64,000 nucleotides of DNA from Methylocaldum sp002005105 (GCF_051027545.1 NZ_CP194902.1:372001-436000), one strand, 5' to 3'. Positions 53,646-63,078 are shown, counted from the stretch's first letter. Numbers and translations: made by a program. Notes: generated by a model from the letters alone, not told the origin.

Positions 53646-54863
53646 ATGGCTCTTTACGTCTACAAGGCCGTGGATCGGGATGGAGAAACGGTGGAAGCGG
53701 AGCGCGAAGCCGCCGACGAAGCCACCTTGATCCTGGCCCTGCAAAACGAAGGATTCTTGCCGATTCGGGTAGCGCCGGCGAAATCGCGGCCGTTCGCCTG
53801 GTTGAGCCTCAAGCGCAGCAAGAACCGGATTTCCCAGAAACAGATCGCCTTGTTCACGCGCGAACTGCTGACCCTGCTGCACGCCGGGCTGCCGCTCGAT
53901 CGTGCGCTGACCGTGCTGCTCGAACTGACCGCGAACGAACCGGCCTTGAACGGTCTGATCGCCAAAGTGCTGGATTCGGTCAAGGGCGGCGCGCAGCTGT
54001 CCGACGCTCTGGAAGCACAGGGCGGCGTTTTCTCGCGGTTCTATATCAATTTGATCCGTGCCGGCGAAGCGGGCGGCGCGCTGGAACTGGTGTTGGAGCG
54101 CTTGTCGGATTATCTGGAACGATCCAAGGAGCTCCGCGATACGGTCACCACCGCGCTGATTTATCCCGCCATCCTGGTCACCATGGCGGTTTTGTCGTTG
54201 TTGCTCCTGTTGACCTTCGTGGTTCCGCAGTTCACCGAAATGTTCGAATCCGCCGGCAAGGAACTTCCGGTGCCGACTCAAATCGTAATCGGCGTGGCAG
54301 AGGGACTGCAATCCTACTGGTGGGTGCTTCTGATGCTGATCGCGGGCATCGCCAGCTATTTTCGGTATCAGTTCGCGGACCAGGAGCGTCGCCAGGTGTG
54401 GGATGCCCGGTTGTTGAACCTGCCTTTGGTAGGAGACCTGATCCGCAAACTGGAAGTCGCCAGTTTCAGCCGCACTTTGGCGACCTTGCTCGCCAACGGT
54501 GTCTCCATGCTGGCGGCCCTGACCATCGTCAGGGAGACGCTCGGAAATCGAGTGATCGTCGACGGAGTCGGAGTAGCCGTGGAAAGCCTCAAAAGAGGCG
54601 GAAGCCTGTCGGCGCCCCTGATCGAGAGCGGTCTGTTTCCGACCTTGGCCATGCAGATGATCAAGCTGGGCGAGGAATCCGGCCATTTGGCCGAGATGCT
54701 GGAACGGGTCGCGGTCACTTACGACAAGGAGATCAAGATTTCCGTACAGCGTATGCTGGCTCTGCTGGAACCCGTGTTAATCGTTGGCCTAGGTCTCATG
54801 ATCGCCGGAATCATCATCTCGATTTTGATGGCGATCCTGAGCGTCAATGACCTCGCTTTTTAA
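53646..54863 (+). CDS. gspF: type II secretion inner-membrane platform protein GspF
   Basis: 405 residues with two T2SSF repeats (about 70-193 and 272-394) and three membrane helices near 170, 225 and 380. Typical ALFTRELLTLLHAGLPLDRAL and the repeated SFSRTLATLLANGVSMLAAL (in parts). Forms the core of the inner-membrane platform with GspE and GspL. Five nt after gspE. Confidence 0.97.
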   Translation: MALYVYKAVDRDGETVEAEREAADEATLILALQNEGFLPIRVAPAKSRPFAWLSLKRSKNRISQKQIALFTRELLTLLHAGLPLDRALTVLLELTANEPALNGLIAKVLDSVKGGAQLSDALEAQGGVFSRFYINLIRAGEAGGALELVLERLSDYLERSKELRDTVTTALIYPAILVTMAVLSLLLLLTFVVPQFTEMFESAGKELPVPTQIVIGVAEGLQSYWWVLLMLIAGIASYFRYQFADQERRQVWDARLLNLPLVGDLIRKLEVASFSRTLATLLANGVSMLAALTIVRETLGNRVIVDGVGVAVESLKRGGSLSAPLIESGLFPTLAMQMIKLGEESGHLAEMLERVAVTYDKEIKISVQRMLALLEPVLIVGLGLMIAGIIISILMAILSVNDLAF

Positions 54864-54909
54864 CACGGTTTTTATACCATCCACCCGTTTACCTGATTCC
54901 GTTTTACTT

Positions 54910-55362
54910 ATGATTCGTACTCTTATGCAAAAACATCGACATCATCATGGCCGCGCTCAGCGCGGTTTTACCCTGATCGAACTCTTGGTCGTACTGGCCA
55001 TCATCGGCATGCTGGCCGGCTTGGTCGGGCCTCAGGTCGTCAAGCACCTGGGAGAATCCAAGACCAAAACCGCCAAGCTGCAAATCGAGGAACTCTCTTC
55101 CGCGCTCGACATGTACCGGTTGGATGTGGGCCGCTACCCGGCCACCGACGAGGGACTCGCAGCGCTCATCGAGCAACCGAGCAACGCCAAAATCTGGAAC
55201 GGCCCTTACCTCCGCAAGAAAAGGGTCCCGGTCGATCCCTGGAACAATCCTTATCATTACGCTTCGCCCGGCCAGCACGGAAAATTCGATCTTTTCACCC
55301 TGGGGGCCGACAACGCCGAGGGCGGCGAAGGCGAGGACCAGGATATCGTAAGCTGGGAATAG
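54910..55362 (+). CDS. gspG: major pseudopilin GspG
   Basis: 150 residues from ATG 54910 (ATG 54925 possible). Histidine-rich leader MQKHRHHHGRAQRG ending in glycine, cut before FTLIELLVVLAIIGMLAGLVGP. The body has the calcium-site pattern of GspG: RLDVGRYPATDEGLAAL, GPYLRKKRVPVDPWNNPYHY and FTLGADNAEGGEGEDQDI. No good Shine-Dalgarno sequence is seen, so translation may depend on coupling to gspF. Confidence 0.95.
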   Translation: MIRTLMQKHRHHHGRAQRGFTLIELLVVLAIIGMLAGLVGPQVVKHLGESKTKTAKLQIEELSSALDMYRLDVGRYPATDEGLAALIEQPSNAKIWNGPYLRKKRVPVDPWNNPYHYASPGQHGKFDLFTLGADNAEGGEGEDQDIVSWE

Positions 55363-55368
55363 AAAGGC

Positions 55369-55968
55369 GTGTTCTTCGAATGCCTCGGGCTTGAAAAAAA
55401 GACGCTGCAGCAGGCGAGAAATCCATTTGCGCACCGAAAACTCGATAGCCTGAGGTACCCCGTTCGCGCGGTCAAACACAAGGTTCGGCGTCCGCACGCA
55501 AGGTTCCGAGCCGAAGCCCGCGGCCCCTCACGGTCGGGCGGATTCACGTTGCTGGAGATGCTGTTGGCGCTGGCTATAGCCGCCGCACTGACGGCGGTGG
55601 CGGTACCGAACGTCACGCCGCTTCTGAACCGTGCCCAGCTGACGGCTGCCACGCGGGATATCGCGTCCGGCCTGCGCTATGCACGCGGACAGGCGCTCAG
55701 CGGAGCGCGCGAGGCAACATTCGAGCTCGACGTGAACCGCAAAGCCTACCGGGTCAGCGGTCGCCGAAAACATTTTTCACTGCCCGACAGCGTCCGCCTC
55801 AGCCTTTACACCGCCGAGAGGGAAGCCGGAGACGAAGGAATCGGCAATATCCGTTTCTTCCCGGACGGCTCCTCGACCGGCGGGCGGGTGACCTTGGAGG
55901 CGGCCGGGAAAAAGCGCCTGGTGGACGTGAATTGGCTCACCGGGGAGGTCGTAATCCGTGAAGACTAA
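55369..55968 (+). CDS. gspH: minor pseudopilin GspH
   Basis: 199 residues if started at GTG 55369. The prepilin motif is RSGG before FTLLEMLLALAIAAALTAVA, then a GspH body with ATRDIASGLRYARGQAL and FFPDGSSTGGRV. The leader before the cleavage site would be 58 residues, far longer than usual, and no ATG, GTG or TTG lies between, so the true start is uncertain. Overlaps gspI by 11 nt. Confidence 0.85.
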   Translation: MFFECLGLEKKTLQQARNPFAHRKLDSLRYPVRAVKHKVRRPHARFRAEARGPSRSGGFTLLEMLLALAIAAALTAVAVPNVTPLLNRAQLTAATRDIASGLRYARGQALSGAREATFELDVNRKAYRVSGRRKHFSLPDSVRLSLYTAEREAGDEGIGNIRFFPDGSSTGGRVTLEAAGKKRLVDVNWLTGEVVIRED

Positions 55969-56374
55969 ACAACGCGGATTCTCCTTGCTCGAAATCCTGG
56001 TCGCTTTCGCCATCCTGGCTCTGGCTTTGGGCGTGCTGCTCCGTATTTTCGGCGGCGCCGGACGAATCTCGGGACTCGCCGACAAGTACGCTCGCGCGGT
56101 CGTGATCTCCGAATCGCTGCTTGCGGCTGCCGACTTGGAGACCCCTTTGCAGCCGGGCGAAACGAGCGGCGAAATCGACGCGATTTTTCGTTGGACTATG
56201 CGCGTAACCCCCTATCAAGGGGAGGAACAGATCCCGTTTGCCGAGAACTTGCCTGTCGCGCCCTATCAGGTGGATCTCAGCATAGAATGGGAGGAAGGCG
56301 ATGAACCCCGCTTCTTCGAGCTTACGACACTCAGGCTGCTGCCTAACAAAGCAGCAGGAATCAGCAGTTTTTGA
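55958..56374 (+). CDS. gspI: minor pseudopilin GspI
   Basis: 138 residues from GTG 55958. Short leader MKTKQRG cut before FSLLEILVAFAILALALGVLL. Small body ending in ELTTLRLLP. It forms the pseudopilus tip with GspJ and GspK. Its stop overlaps the gspJ ATG by 1 nt (TGATG). Confidence 0.92.
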   Translation: MKTKQRGFSLLEILVAFAILALALGVLLRIFGGAGRISGLADKYARAVVISESLLAAADLETPLQPGETSGEIDAIFRWTMRVTPYQGEEQIPFAENLPVAPYQVDLSIEWEEGDEPRFFELTTLRLLPNKAAGISSF

Positions 56375-57018
56375 TGATGACCGCGCATAAGCACCGGACC
56401 AGCGCCGGCTTCACTCTGATCGAGGTACTCATCGCCACGACTCTGCTCGGCGTCATGATGCTTTTGTTATTCGGCAGTTTGCGTATCGGGGTAACCAGTT
56501 GGGACAGCGGCGAGGACAAAATGGCGCGGGCAAGCCGGCTTTTCCTCGTGGAGAATTTTTTGCGCAACCACATCGGAAGCGCTTTGCCTCTGGTCGAGAT
56601 GGAAGAGTCCGAAGGCGTCGCCATTTCCTTGAGAGGCGGAGAGGATTGGCTCGAATATGTTTCGACAATGCCGCCGCAGGTCAAGGCCGGCGGTCTATAT
56701 CGATTCAGATTATATGTCGCTAGGGACGGGCAACATAACGATCTGAAGGTCGCCATGCGGCCGTACGTCTCGAACCCGAATTCGCGCGAAGCCACCGTAG
56801 CGGCCGAGCCGATCGAAGATGTATTGCTGCTGGAAAATCTGGATCAAATCAAATTGTCCTACCTGCCGGAAAATCTTCAGACCGCTCAAACAAGCAATTC
56901 GACTTGGCTGCCGGAATGGCAGCAGTCTCAGTTGCCGATGCTGATTCAAGTGCAAATCGAACCGGAGCATGAAGAACCCTGGCCTCCTTTAGTGATCGCG
57001 CTGCGAACTCACCGATAA
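56374..57018 (+). CDS. gspJ: minor pseudopilin GspJ
   Basis: 214 residues from ATG 56374. Leader MMTAHKHRTSAG cut before FTLIEVLIATTLLGVMMLLLF, then the GspJ body (DVLLLENLDQIKLSYL, and WPPLVIALRTHR at the end). Overlaps gspK by 1 nt. Confidence 0.93.
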   Translation: MMTAHKHRTSAGFTLIEVLIATTLLGVMMLLLFGSLRIGVTSWDSGEDKMARASRLFLVENFLRNHIGSALPLVEMEESEGVAISLRGGEDWLEYVSTMPPQVKAGGLYRFRLYVARDGQHNDLKVAMRPYVSNPNSREATVAAEPIEDVLLLENLDQIKLSYLPENLQTAQTSNSTWLPEWQQSQLPMLIQVQIEPEHEEPWPPLVIALRTHR

Positions 57019-57938
57019 TGCCTATGGCGTTTCACGCACGAACGGGACAGCAAGGCGTAGCCCTGATTTTGGTGCTCTGGATACTGGCTTTGATGACCAT
57101 CATGGCGGGCAGTTTCGCGCTGTCGACCCAGCGGGAAACCTCATTGGTGACCAATTCCCGGGAACGCGCCAAGGCGGTTGCCTTATCCGACGGCGGCATA
57201 CATTACGCCATGTTCATGCTGAGTTTGCCGAATGCGGCGCAGCGATGGCGCGCGGACGGCACTCCTTATCGACTGGCATTGGGCGGCGTTCCCATCGAAG
57301 TACGCATTTACGACGAGGCAGGAAAAATCGATCTCAACGCCGCCCGAGAATCGACACTACGGACTATATTGACCAAAGTGACCCAAGACGAAGATCAGGC
57401 GGTAAAATTGGCCGATGCCATTTTCGACTGGCGCGACAGCGATGACCTAAAGCGTCTCAGTGGGGCCGAGTCCGCCGAATACCGCGCCGCCGGGCTGGAT
57501 CAGATGCCGCAAAACCGTAATTTTCTCGTGCTGGAAGAACTCCGCGGCGTTTTGGGAATTACACCGTCGCTATACCAAAAATTGGAGCCCTTTTTCACAG
57601 TCTACAATAACGTCGATGGCGTCAACCCGGCAAAGGCCTCGATAACTGTTTTACTGGCCCTGACCGACGGAAACAGCCAGGCGGTGGACAGCTTTCTCGC
57701 CGCCCGTGAGAGCGGAACCGGGAATACACCACCTCCTCCGCTTCCCGCCATTCCCGGAATTCGGTTCCACTCGACCGGGGATTCGGTTTACACGATTCTC
57801 GCCCGCCCGATATCGCGAAACCATTCCGATCCGCCGGCTATGGCCGTCATCCGACGGGAAGCGAGACGCCCTGGGGGAAGCCCTTTCGTTTTCCTGAGAT
57901 GGAAACCGCAGACAGTCGGCGTAGCGCTCGACCAATAG
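57018..57938 (+). CDS. gspK: minor pseudopilin GspK
   Basis: 306 residues, the largest pseudopilin. The leader ends in QQG before VALILVLWILALMTIMAGSFAL; position 5 of the mature protein is leucine rather than glutamate, as is usual for GspK. Conserved DEAGKIDLNAA and DWRDSDDLKR follow, and a proline-rich stretch (TPPPPLPAIPG) lies near 240. Caps the pseudopilus tip. Confidence 0.93.
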   Translation: MPMAFHARTGQQGVALILVLWILALMTIMAGSFALSTQRETSLVTNSRERAKAVALSDGGIHYAMFMLSLPNAAQRWRADGTPYRLALGGVPIEVRIYDEAGKIDLNAARESTLRTILTKVTQDEDQAVKLADAIFDWRDSDDLKRLSGAESAEYRAAGLDQMPQNRNFLVLEELRGVLGITPSLYQKLEPFFTVYNNVDGVNPAKASITVLLALTDGNSQAVDSFLAARESGTGNTPPPPLPAIPGIRFHSTGDSVYTILARPISRNHSDPPAMAVIRREARRPGGSPFVFLRWKPQTVGVALDQ

Positions 57939-57954
57939 CACACATGCAGTACAC

Positions 57955-59061
57955 ATGCTGAAACTCGATACGCCGATCAATCTCGATGCCGCAAGATTCT
58001 TCCGCTGGTGGAGCGGCGAATTGTCCTTTCTCGTGCCGGCGAAATTGAGAAAACTTCTCGGTGCATCCAGTGAATATCTGATATTGACCAAGGATGACGA
58101 TGGCGTGAATGCGGTCTACCACAACGATGAAGAAGACCGCCCGCTCGGCTATTTCAGCTTGGACGAGAGCGGCAGCCAAAAACGGGAACGCCTCATAGAA
58201 AGCATGCCGACGCTGGCCGAGGCAAAAACAATCCTGCGCTTGACGCCAGGCCAGTGCTTGCGGAAATCGTTAAAGCTTCCGTTGGCGGCCGAAGAAAACC
58301 TGAATCAGGTGGCGGCATTTGAAATGGATCGCCTGACGCCATTCAAGAGCGATCAAGTTTATTACTCGGCGCGCCTGCTGGAGCGGTCGCCGACGAATCG
58401 GCAGATCAAGGCGGAACTGGTATTGGCGCCCCGCAACAAATTGGATGCCTTGCTGGAAGAATTGGCGGTTTGGGGATGGCGACCGGACGTCGTCGATGCG
58501 GCGGGCGACTCCCCGATCGGGGCGTACGATTTATTGCCCGAGCAGTACCGGCCGCCACGCAATCCTTGGCCATACAGAATCAATTTGGCACTTGCCGCTT
58601 TGATCGCATCGCTCTTGATCACGCTGGGAGTTCTGCCGATCTGGACCAATCGATCGATCGCACTGGACCTGGAACAGGAAGTGAAAAAGGCCAGCAAGAC
58701 CGCCAAGGAAGTCGAATCCTTGCGCCAACAAGTAGAGGATTTGGTGCACCAGACGAGATTTCTTCAGCAGAAGAAGCGTACCGAGCCGGCCATGGTGGAC
58801 ATGCTCAAGGAGCTGACCGACGTCATGCCCGATCAAACCTGGCTCAACGGCTTGCAGTACCGGGATCACCGGCTGGTCGTACAAGGACAGTCACCATCCG
58901 CTTCGGCCTTGATCGGGCTGATAGAAGCATCGCCGTTCTTTCAAAATACCAGTTTTGTGTCGCCGGTGACAAAAGACATGGCCAGTGGATTGGAACGTTT
59001 TCAAATCGCCAGCGAAGTCGTCAACGGGAGGTTTTCTGAAAAACCGGCTGCAACTGAGTAA
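57955..59061 (+). CDS. gspL: type II secretion protein GspL (PilN-like C-terminus)
   Basis: 368 residues: cytoplasmic actin-like domain (about 1-200), one membrane helix at about 208-228 (INLALAALIASLLITLGVLP), a periplasmic coiled coil (about 240-275), and a PilN-like ferredoxin-type domain at the end (WLNGLQYRDHRLVVQGQ). It couples GspE to GspM. Its 3' end overlaps the start of gspM. Confidence 0.9.
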   Translation: MLKLDTPINLDAARFFRWWSGELSFLVPAKLRKLLGASSEYLILTKDDDGVNAVYHNDEEDRPLGYFSLDESGSQKRERLIESMPTLAEAKTILRLTPGQCLRKSLKLPLAAEENLNQVAAFEMDRLTPFKSDQVYYSARLLERSPTNRQIKAELVLAPRNKLDALLEELAVWGWRPDVVDAAGDSPIGAYDLLPEQYRPPRNPWPYRINLALAALIASLLITLGVLPIWTNRSIALDLEQEVKKASKTAKEVESLRQQVEDLVHQTRFLQQKKRTEPAMVDMLKELTDVMPDQTWLNGLQYRDHRLVVQGQSPSASALIGLIEASPFFQNTSFVSPVTKDMASGLERFQIASEVVNGRFSEKPAATE

Positions 59062-59617
59062 ACCGCAGCTCCTGGCCCTAGGAATCCTAGTCGGTGCCAT
59101 CGCCCTGCTTTATGTGGTGGCGATTGCCCCGCTGGTCGATCTTGCCCGGGAGTACGGCGAAACCGTCGACGATTTACGGTTTCGTCTGCAACGCTATCAA
59201 AAAGTCGCCGCAGAAAAGGACGAGCTGCTCGCCAAGCTGGAACAGATCAAAGCCGCGGGACAGCAGGACGAGCGCTTTATTGCGCGCGATACTGCGGCCT
59301 TGGCTTCCGCCGATTTGCAGTCGATGGTCAAAGAGATCGTAAGCCAAGCCGGCGGCGAGCTGACCAGCACCCAGGTGATCCCCGAGCGGAAGGAAGAAAA
59401 TTTCACGCGAATCGCCGTCAAGATACGTGTCAACGGCAGCACTGACGTATTGCGGGATGTTCTGCACAGCATCGAGACCTCGAAGCCCATGCTGTTCGTG
59501 GAGAACATCAATATCCGGCCGATTCGGATGCCGCGCAATCCGGCGACCAAGCAGTCCCAGCCGGTCGATAAGCTGAGCGTGGACTTTGACGTTATCGGTT
59601 ACATGCAGGGCAATTAA
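58985..59617 (+). CDS. gspM: type II secretion protein GspM (PilO-like)
   Basis: 210 residues if started at GTG 58985: N-terminal cytoplasmic tail, membrane helix (LLALGILVGAIALLYVVAIA), coiled coil, and a PilO-like periplasmic domain (LRDVLHSIETSKPMLFVENINI, in parts). A CTG at 59036 has a near-ideal GGGAGG 4 nt upstream and would give a more typical 13-residue tail before the helix, so the true start may be this rare CTG. Partner of GspL; overlaps gspL. Confidence 0.88.
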   Translation: MDWNVFKSPAKSSTGGFLKNRLQLSKPQLLALGILVGAIALLYVVAIAPLVDLAREYGETVDDLRFRLQRYQKVAAEKDELLAKLEQIKAAGQQDERFIARDTAALASADLQSMVKEIVSQAGGELTSTQVIPERKEENFTRIAVKIRVNGSTDVLRDVLHSIETSKPMLFVENINIRPIRMPRNPATKQSQPVDKLSVDFDVIGYMQGN

Positions 59618-59620
59618 GCC

Positions 59621-60301
59621 ATGACCAAGTGGGCCCGCGACAATTTACTCAGTTTGATTTTGGCCGGCATTGCAAGTGTGCTGCTCATCGGCGTCGCCGT
59701 CGAATCGGCGGTGTTGAAAAACAAGCGATCGATCGCGGCGACACCTTCGGAAAAAGCCGCGAGTCAGGAAGCAACCGAGCCGGTCGACGCCGAAGATTTC
59801 GAACTGCCCGACATTCAGGAATACGAAACGATCGTCGAGCGCCCGTTATTCATGGAAGGCCGCCGCCCCGGAGCGGAAGGAGGGGAAACAACGGCTACGG
59901 CGACACCGGATATGCCTCTGACCGTGAAGCTGATGGGGATCGCTTTCACTCCGACCGACAAGACTGCCCTCCTGGTAGACGCCAAAGGCAAGTACAAACG
60001 CTTGAAGAAAAACGGTTCGATCGAAGGTTGGACATTGGTCGAGTTCGCCCCGGATAAAGTAACGCTGCAACGTGACGACGAACAACGAGAGCTGATGCTG
60101 CTCAAACCCAAACCCAAGACTGCACCCGCTCAGGCGACACCAGGACAGCCTCAGCAAGTCCCGCAGCAGCCATCACCTCCGAGGCCGGCGACACGTCCGC
60201 CTGCGCCTCCGCCTCCTCCGGCGGTTGAAGAAACAGAGGAAGAACCCGAAGTCATAGAGGAAGAGGAAACGGCTGAGGAAGAAGCCGAAGGCGTAGAGTA
60301 G
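59621..60301 (+). CDS. gspN: type II secretion protein GspN/GspC-like (XpsN type)
   Basis: 226 residues: membrane helix at about 9-27, a linker, a small beta domain like the GspC homology region (LTVKLMGIAFTPTDKTALLVD, in parts; GWTLVEFAPDKVTLQRDDEQRELML, in parts), then a proline-rich stretch and an acidic tail of mostly glutamate. By place (between gspM and gspD) and build it is the XpsN equivalent, which joins the inner-membrane platform to the secretin. No separate gspC is in the operon. Confidence 0.8.
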   Translation: MTKWARDNLLSLILAGIASVLLIGVAVESAVLKNKRSIAATPSEKAASQEATEPVDAEDFELPDIQEYETIVERPLFMEGRRPGAEGGETTATATPDMPLTVKLMGIAFTPTDKTALLVDAKGKYKRLKKNGSIEGWTLVEFAPDKVTLQRDDEQRELMLLKPKPKTAPAQATPGQPQQVPQQPSPPRPATRPPAPPPPPAVEETEEEPEVIEEEETAEEEAEGVE

Positions 60302-60332
60302 TAACAATATCTTCAGCGATTAGGAATACCGA

Positions 60333-60373
60333 GTCTCATGAGGGCGTGAAAAATCCACTCATGAGGCTTTTTT
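60333..60373 (+). terminator. intrinsic terminator between gspN and gspD
   Basis: GTCTCATGAG pairs with CTCATGAGGC (10 bp, one G-U), 15-nt loop, then six T residues. It lies 32 nt after gspN and before the 354-bp stretch leading to gspD. Confidence 0.7.
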
Positions 60374-60726
60374 GATGCAAAGAGGAAACCTTCCCGTTCC
60401 GGCGTCATCAATGGCTGTAGCCATGATCAGATGGCGGTTCTTTCCTGGAGCGCATCCGGTATGCTCTGCTTCAGCTGCCTTCATGGAGGGCGGAGTCGTT
60501 GCAAGTGGTCGACGTGCTGCGTCTTATCCGGGGAGAGAAAGAAACCTTTGCTTTCACTTTTCTGCTCGAAAGATGCCGGAATGGCGATTTTTCGAGATTT
60601 TACCGAGTAGTCATTCGTGTTGAATCATGGTGATAAATCGTAGAATGCGGTTCGGGTATTCACCGCATCCTGCAAAACAATGCTTTAGATAGACTGACGA
60701 CCAGACATCAAAAACGAAAAGAGTCC
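60374..60726. other. 353-bp gap before gspD
   Basis: No convincing gene. After the terminator, gspD needs its own promoter; TTGAAT (60620-60625) and TAGAAT (60641-60646) are possible -35/-10 boxes but only 15 bp apart. Confidence 0.4.
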
Positions 60727-63078
60727 ATGCGCAAAACAACAAATCGATTCGTCGTAGCACCGCTGGTGCTTGCCTTGGGGTTTTCTGGATGCGAATACCT
60801 TAAGCCTAGTGCACTGAGACCGCCGTCCTTACCGGCGAATTTAACGACCGAGGGTCAGAAAGTCGAGGCTGAGACCGTTCCCCTACAAACTGAACCGCTT
60901 GCCCAAGAACCGCCGAGACCACCCGAGTATTACCCTCCGTCCGGCAGCGTGATTGGCCCCGGCGCGCCCGTCGAGAAACGGCCTCCGAAAGAGGGAAAAT
61001 ACACGTTGAATTTCGATGATGCCGACCTGGGCGAAGTGGCCAAAGTCATACTAGGCGACATGCTGAGAGTCAATTACGTGCTTAGCCCCAAGGTAGCAGG
61101 CAAAGTAAGCCTCCAGACAGCGCGTCCCCTTGCCGATGCGGAGCTGATCCCCACGCTGGAAATGCTGCTCAAAATGAACGGGGCGGTACTGATTCGCGAG
61201 CAAAACCTGTACCGCATCGAACCGGACGCCACGGCGACGATCAACGCTCCCGGTGCCCGGCTCGGCTTACCCAGCCAGGCGCTCCCCTCAGGCTATCAGT
61301 TGCGGGTCGTACCGCTGCGCTACGTGGGCGTGCAGGAAATGCAAAAGGTCATCGAACCGATGATGCCGCCCAAGTCCATCGTCCGCGCCGATGAGACCCG
61401 AAATATCCTGGTACTCGCCGGCACCGGAGAGGAATTGGAAGGCGTGCTCGATACGATCCGCCTCTTCGACGTGGATTTCATGCGCGGCATGTCGGTTGGC
61501 CTTTATCCGCTTCGAAACGTCGAACCTGCGACGATAGTGGAAGAATTGGACAAAGTGTTGGGCGACACGGCCAAAGGACCTTTGGCTGGCGTAGTCCGAT
61601 TATTGCCTATCGAACGTCTCAACGCCGTTTTGGCGGTGACCCCCCAGCCGCGCTATTTGGACGAGGTGGAAACCTGGGTGGAACGACTCGACCGCTATAG
61701 CACCACCCGAGTAGGCGGCATCCATGTTTACCGGGTGCAGAACGTGGATGCCGTGGAATTAGCTGAGACCCTCAGCGGCATTTTCGGCGAGGGAGCGGCG
61801 CAGCGGAGAGCGCCAAGACCCTCTATAAGCCCGGGAATGACAGGCACTGAAATCGGCGCCTTCGGTGCTGCAGGCGGCGCCGGCGATCAGGATGGATCCT
61901 CGTTCGGAACCACTGGAACATCTCAATCCACCCGCGGCTTAGGCTCTGCCGCCGGTGATACCGTCGGCACTACCACTATGGGTGGTTCTCGCCGAACCGG
62001 CGGCTTGGGAACCGGAACCGGGGGACTCGGAACCAGGACCGGCGTCGGCACCGGAACAAGGGGAGGCATCGGAGGACGAGATGTCAACGGCACCCGACGC
62101 GCGCGTGGAGCCGCTGTCGCCGAGTTCGCCGGTATGCGCATCGTTGCAGATCCGGCGAATAACGCTCTGATCATCACCGCCAAGGCGCAGGAGTACAAGG
62201 AAATTGAGGCGGTGATCAAAGAATTGGATCGAGTACCCTTACAGGTACTGATCGATGCCTCGATCGTCGAGCTGAGCCTTGACGGCCAATTACGATACGG
62301 GCTCCAGTGGCTGTTCAATCAAGGCAGCGGCGCGTATGCACTGGGCAGCACGGGAGATTTAACAGCTGAAGCGCTTACGACGGCTGCCGCGGCTGCGGGA
62401 GGTGGCTTTTCCTATGCCTTCGTCAATAGCGCCAAGGACATCCGGATCGTCCTCAATGCCTTGGCGAGCGAGAACAAGGTCAACGTGATTTCCTCGCCCT
62501 CCCTGATGGTGTTGAATAATCAGGAAGCACAGATCAACGTGGGTGACACCATTCCCCTCGCGACCGCCCAAACTACCGGGCTTGCCGGCGTCGGCGTCAC
62601 CAACCAGCCGACCATAACCAGCAGCTTTCAATATGTCGATACCGGCGTCATCCTACATGTCCGCCCTCGAGTCAACGCAGGAGGACTGGTGACCCTAGAA
62701 ATCACGCAGGAAGTCAGTACGCCAAGGCAAACCAGAGTGGGAAACACAGATACCTTCATCATCTCAAAGCGAGCGATTGAAAGTGCAGTTGCCGTCGGAA
62801 GTGGCGGGACCGTCGCCTTGGGCGGCCTAATTAGAGACAATCAGACCAAGGACTTAACAGGGATACCCTTCCTAAGCAAGATTCCCTTTATTGGCGCCTT
62901 GTTTGGAACTACCAACAAGGTCCGCAATCGAACCGAACTTGTCGTGCTCCTGACTCCCAGAGTCGTTCAGGAGAGAAAGGATATGGGGCCGATTACTAAC
63001 GAATTTAAACGAAAACTCACCGGACTTTTCGAAGAAACAGGCCGGCTCGGCGAGCTGAGACTCAAGACCAGGGATTAA
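60727..63078 (+). CDS. gspD: type II secretion outer-membrane secretin GspD
   Basis: 783 residues: lipoprotein signal (LALGFSGC), proline-rich linker, N0 domain (YTLNFDDADLGEVAKVILGDML, in parts), N1-N3 domains, then the secretin core with VNVISSPSLMVLNNQEAQINVGD (in parts) and VALGGLIRDNQTKDLTGIPFLSKIP (in parts), ending in an S domain. A Gly/Thr/Ser-rich stretch of about 100 residues (about 360-460) interrupts the N3 region. The lipid anchor suggests piloting without, or with little help from, a separate pilotin. Confidence 0.95.
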   Translation: MRKTTNRFVVAPLVLALGFSGCEYLKPSALRPPSLPANLTTEGQKVEAETVPLQTEPLAQEPPRPPEYYPPSGSVIGPGAPVEKRPPKEGKYTLNFDDADLGEVAKVILGDMLRVNYVLSPKVAGKVSLQTARPLADAELIPTLEMLLKMNGAVLIREQNLYRIEPDATATINAPGARLGLPSQALPSGYQLRVVPLRYVGVQEMQKVIEPMMPPKSIVRADETRNILVLAGTGEELEGVLDTIRLFDVDFMRGMSVGLYPLRNVEPATIVEELDKVLGDTAKGPLAGVVRLLPIERLNAVLAVTPQPRYLDEVETWVERLDRYSTTRVGGIHVYRVQNVDAVELAETLSGIFGEGAAQRRAPRPSISPGMTGTEIGAFGAAGGAGDQDGSSFGTTGTSQSTRGLGSAAGDTVGTTTMGGSRRTGGLGTGTGGLGTRTGVGTGTRGGIGGRDVNGTRRARGAAVAEFAGMRIVADPANNALIITAKAQEYKEIEAVIKELDRVPLQVLIDASIVELSLDGQLRYGLQWLFNQGSGAYALGSTGDLTAEALTTAAAAAGGGFSYAFVNSAKDIRIVLNALASENKVNVISSPSLMVLNNQEAQINVGDTIPLATAQTTGLAGVGVTNQPTITSSFQYVDTGVILHVRPRVNAGGLVTLEITQEVSTPRQTRVGNTDTFIISKRAIESAVAVGSGGTVALGGLIRDNQTKDLTGIPFLSKIPFIGALFGTTNKVRNRTELVVLLTPRVVQERKDMGPITNEFKRKLTGLFEETGRLGELRLKTRD

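Noticed and set aside
60372..60623. 83-codon plus-strand frame before gspD
   Set aside because: Starts inside the T-run of the terminator and has no recognisable features.
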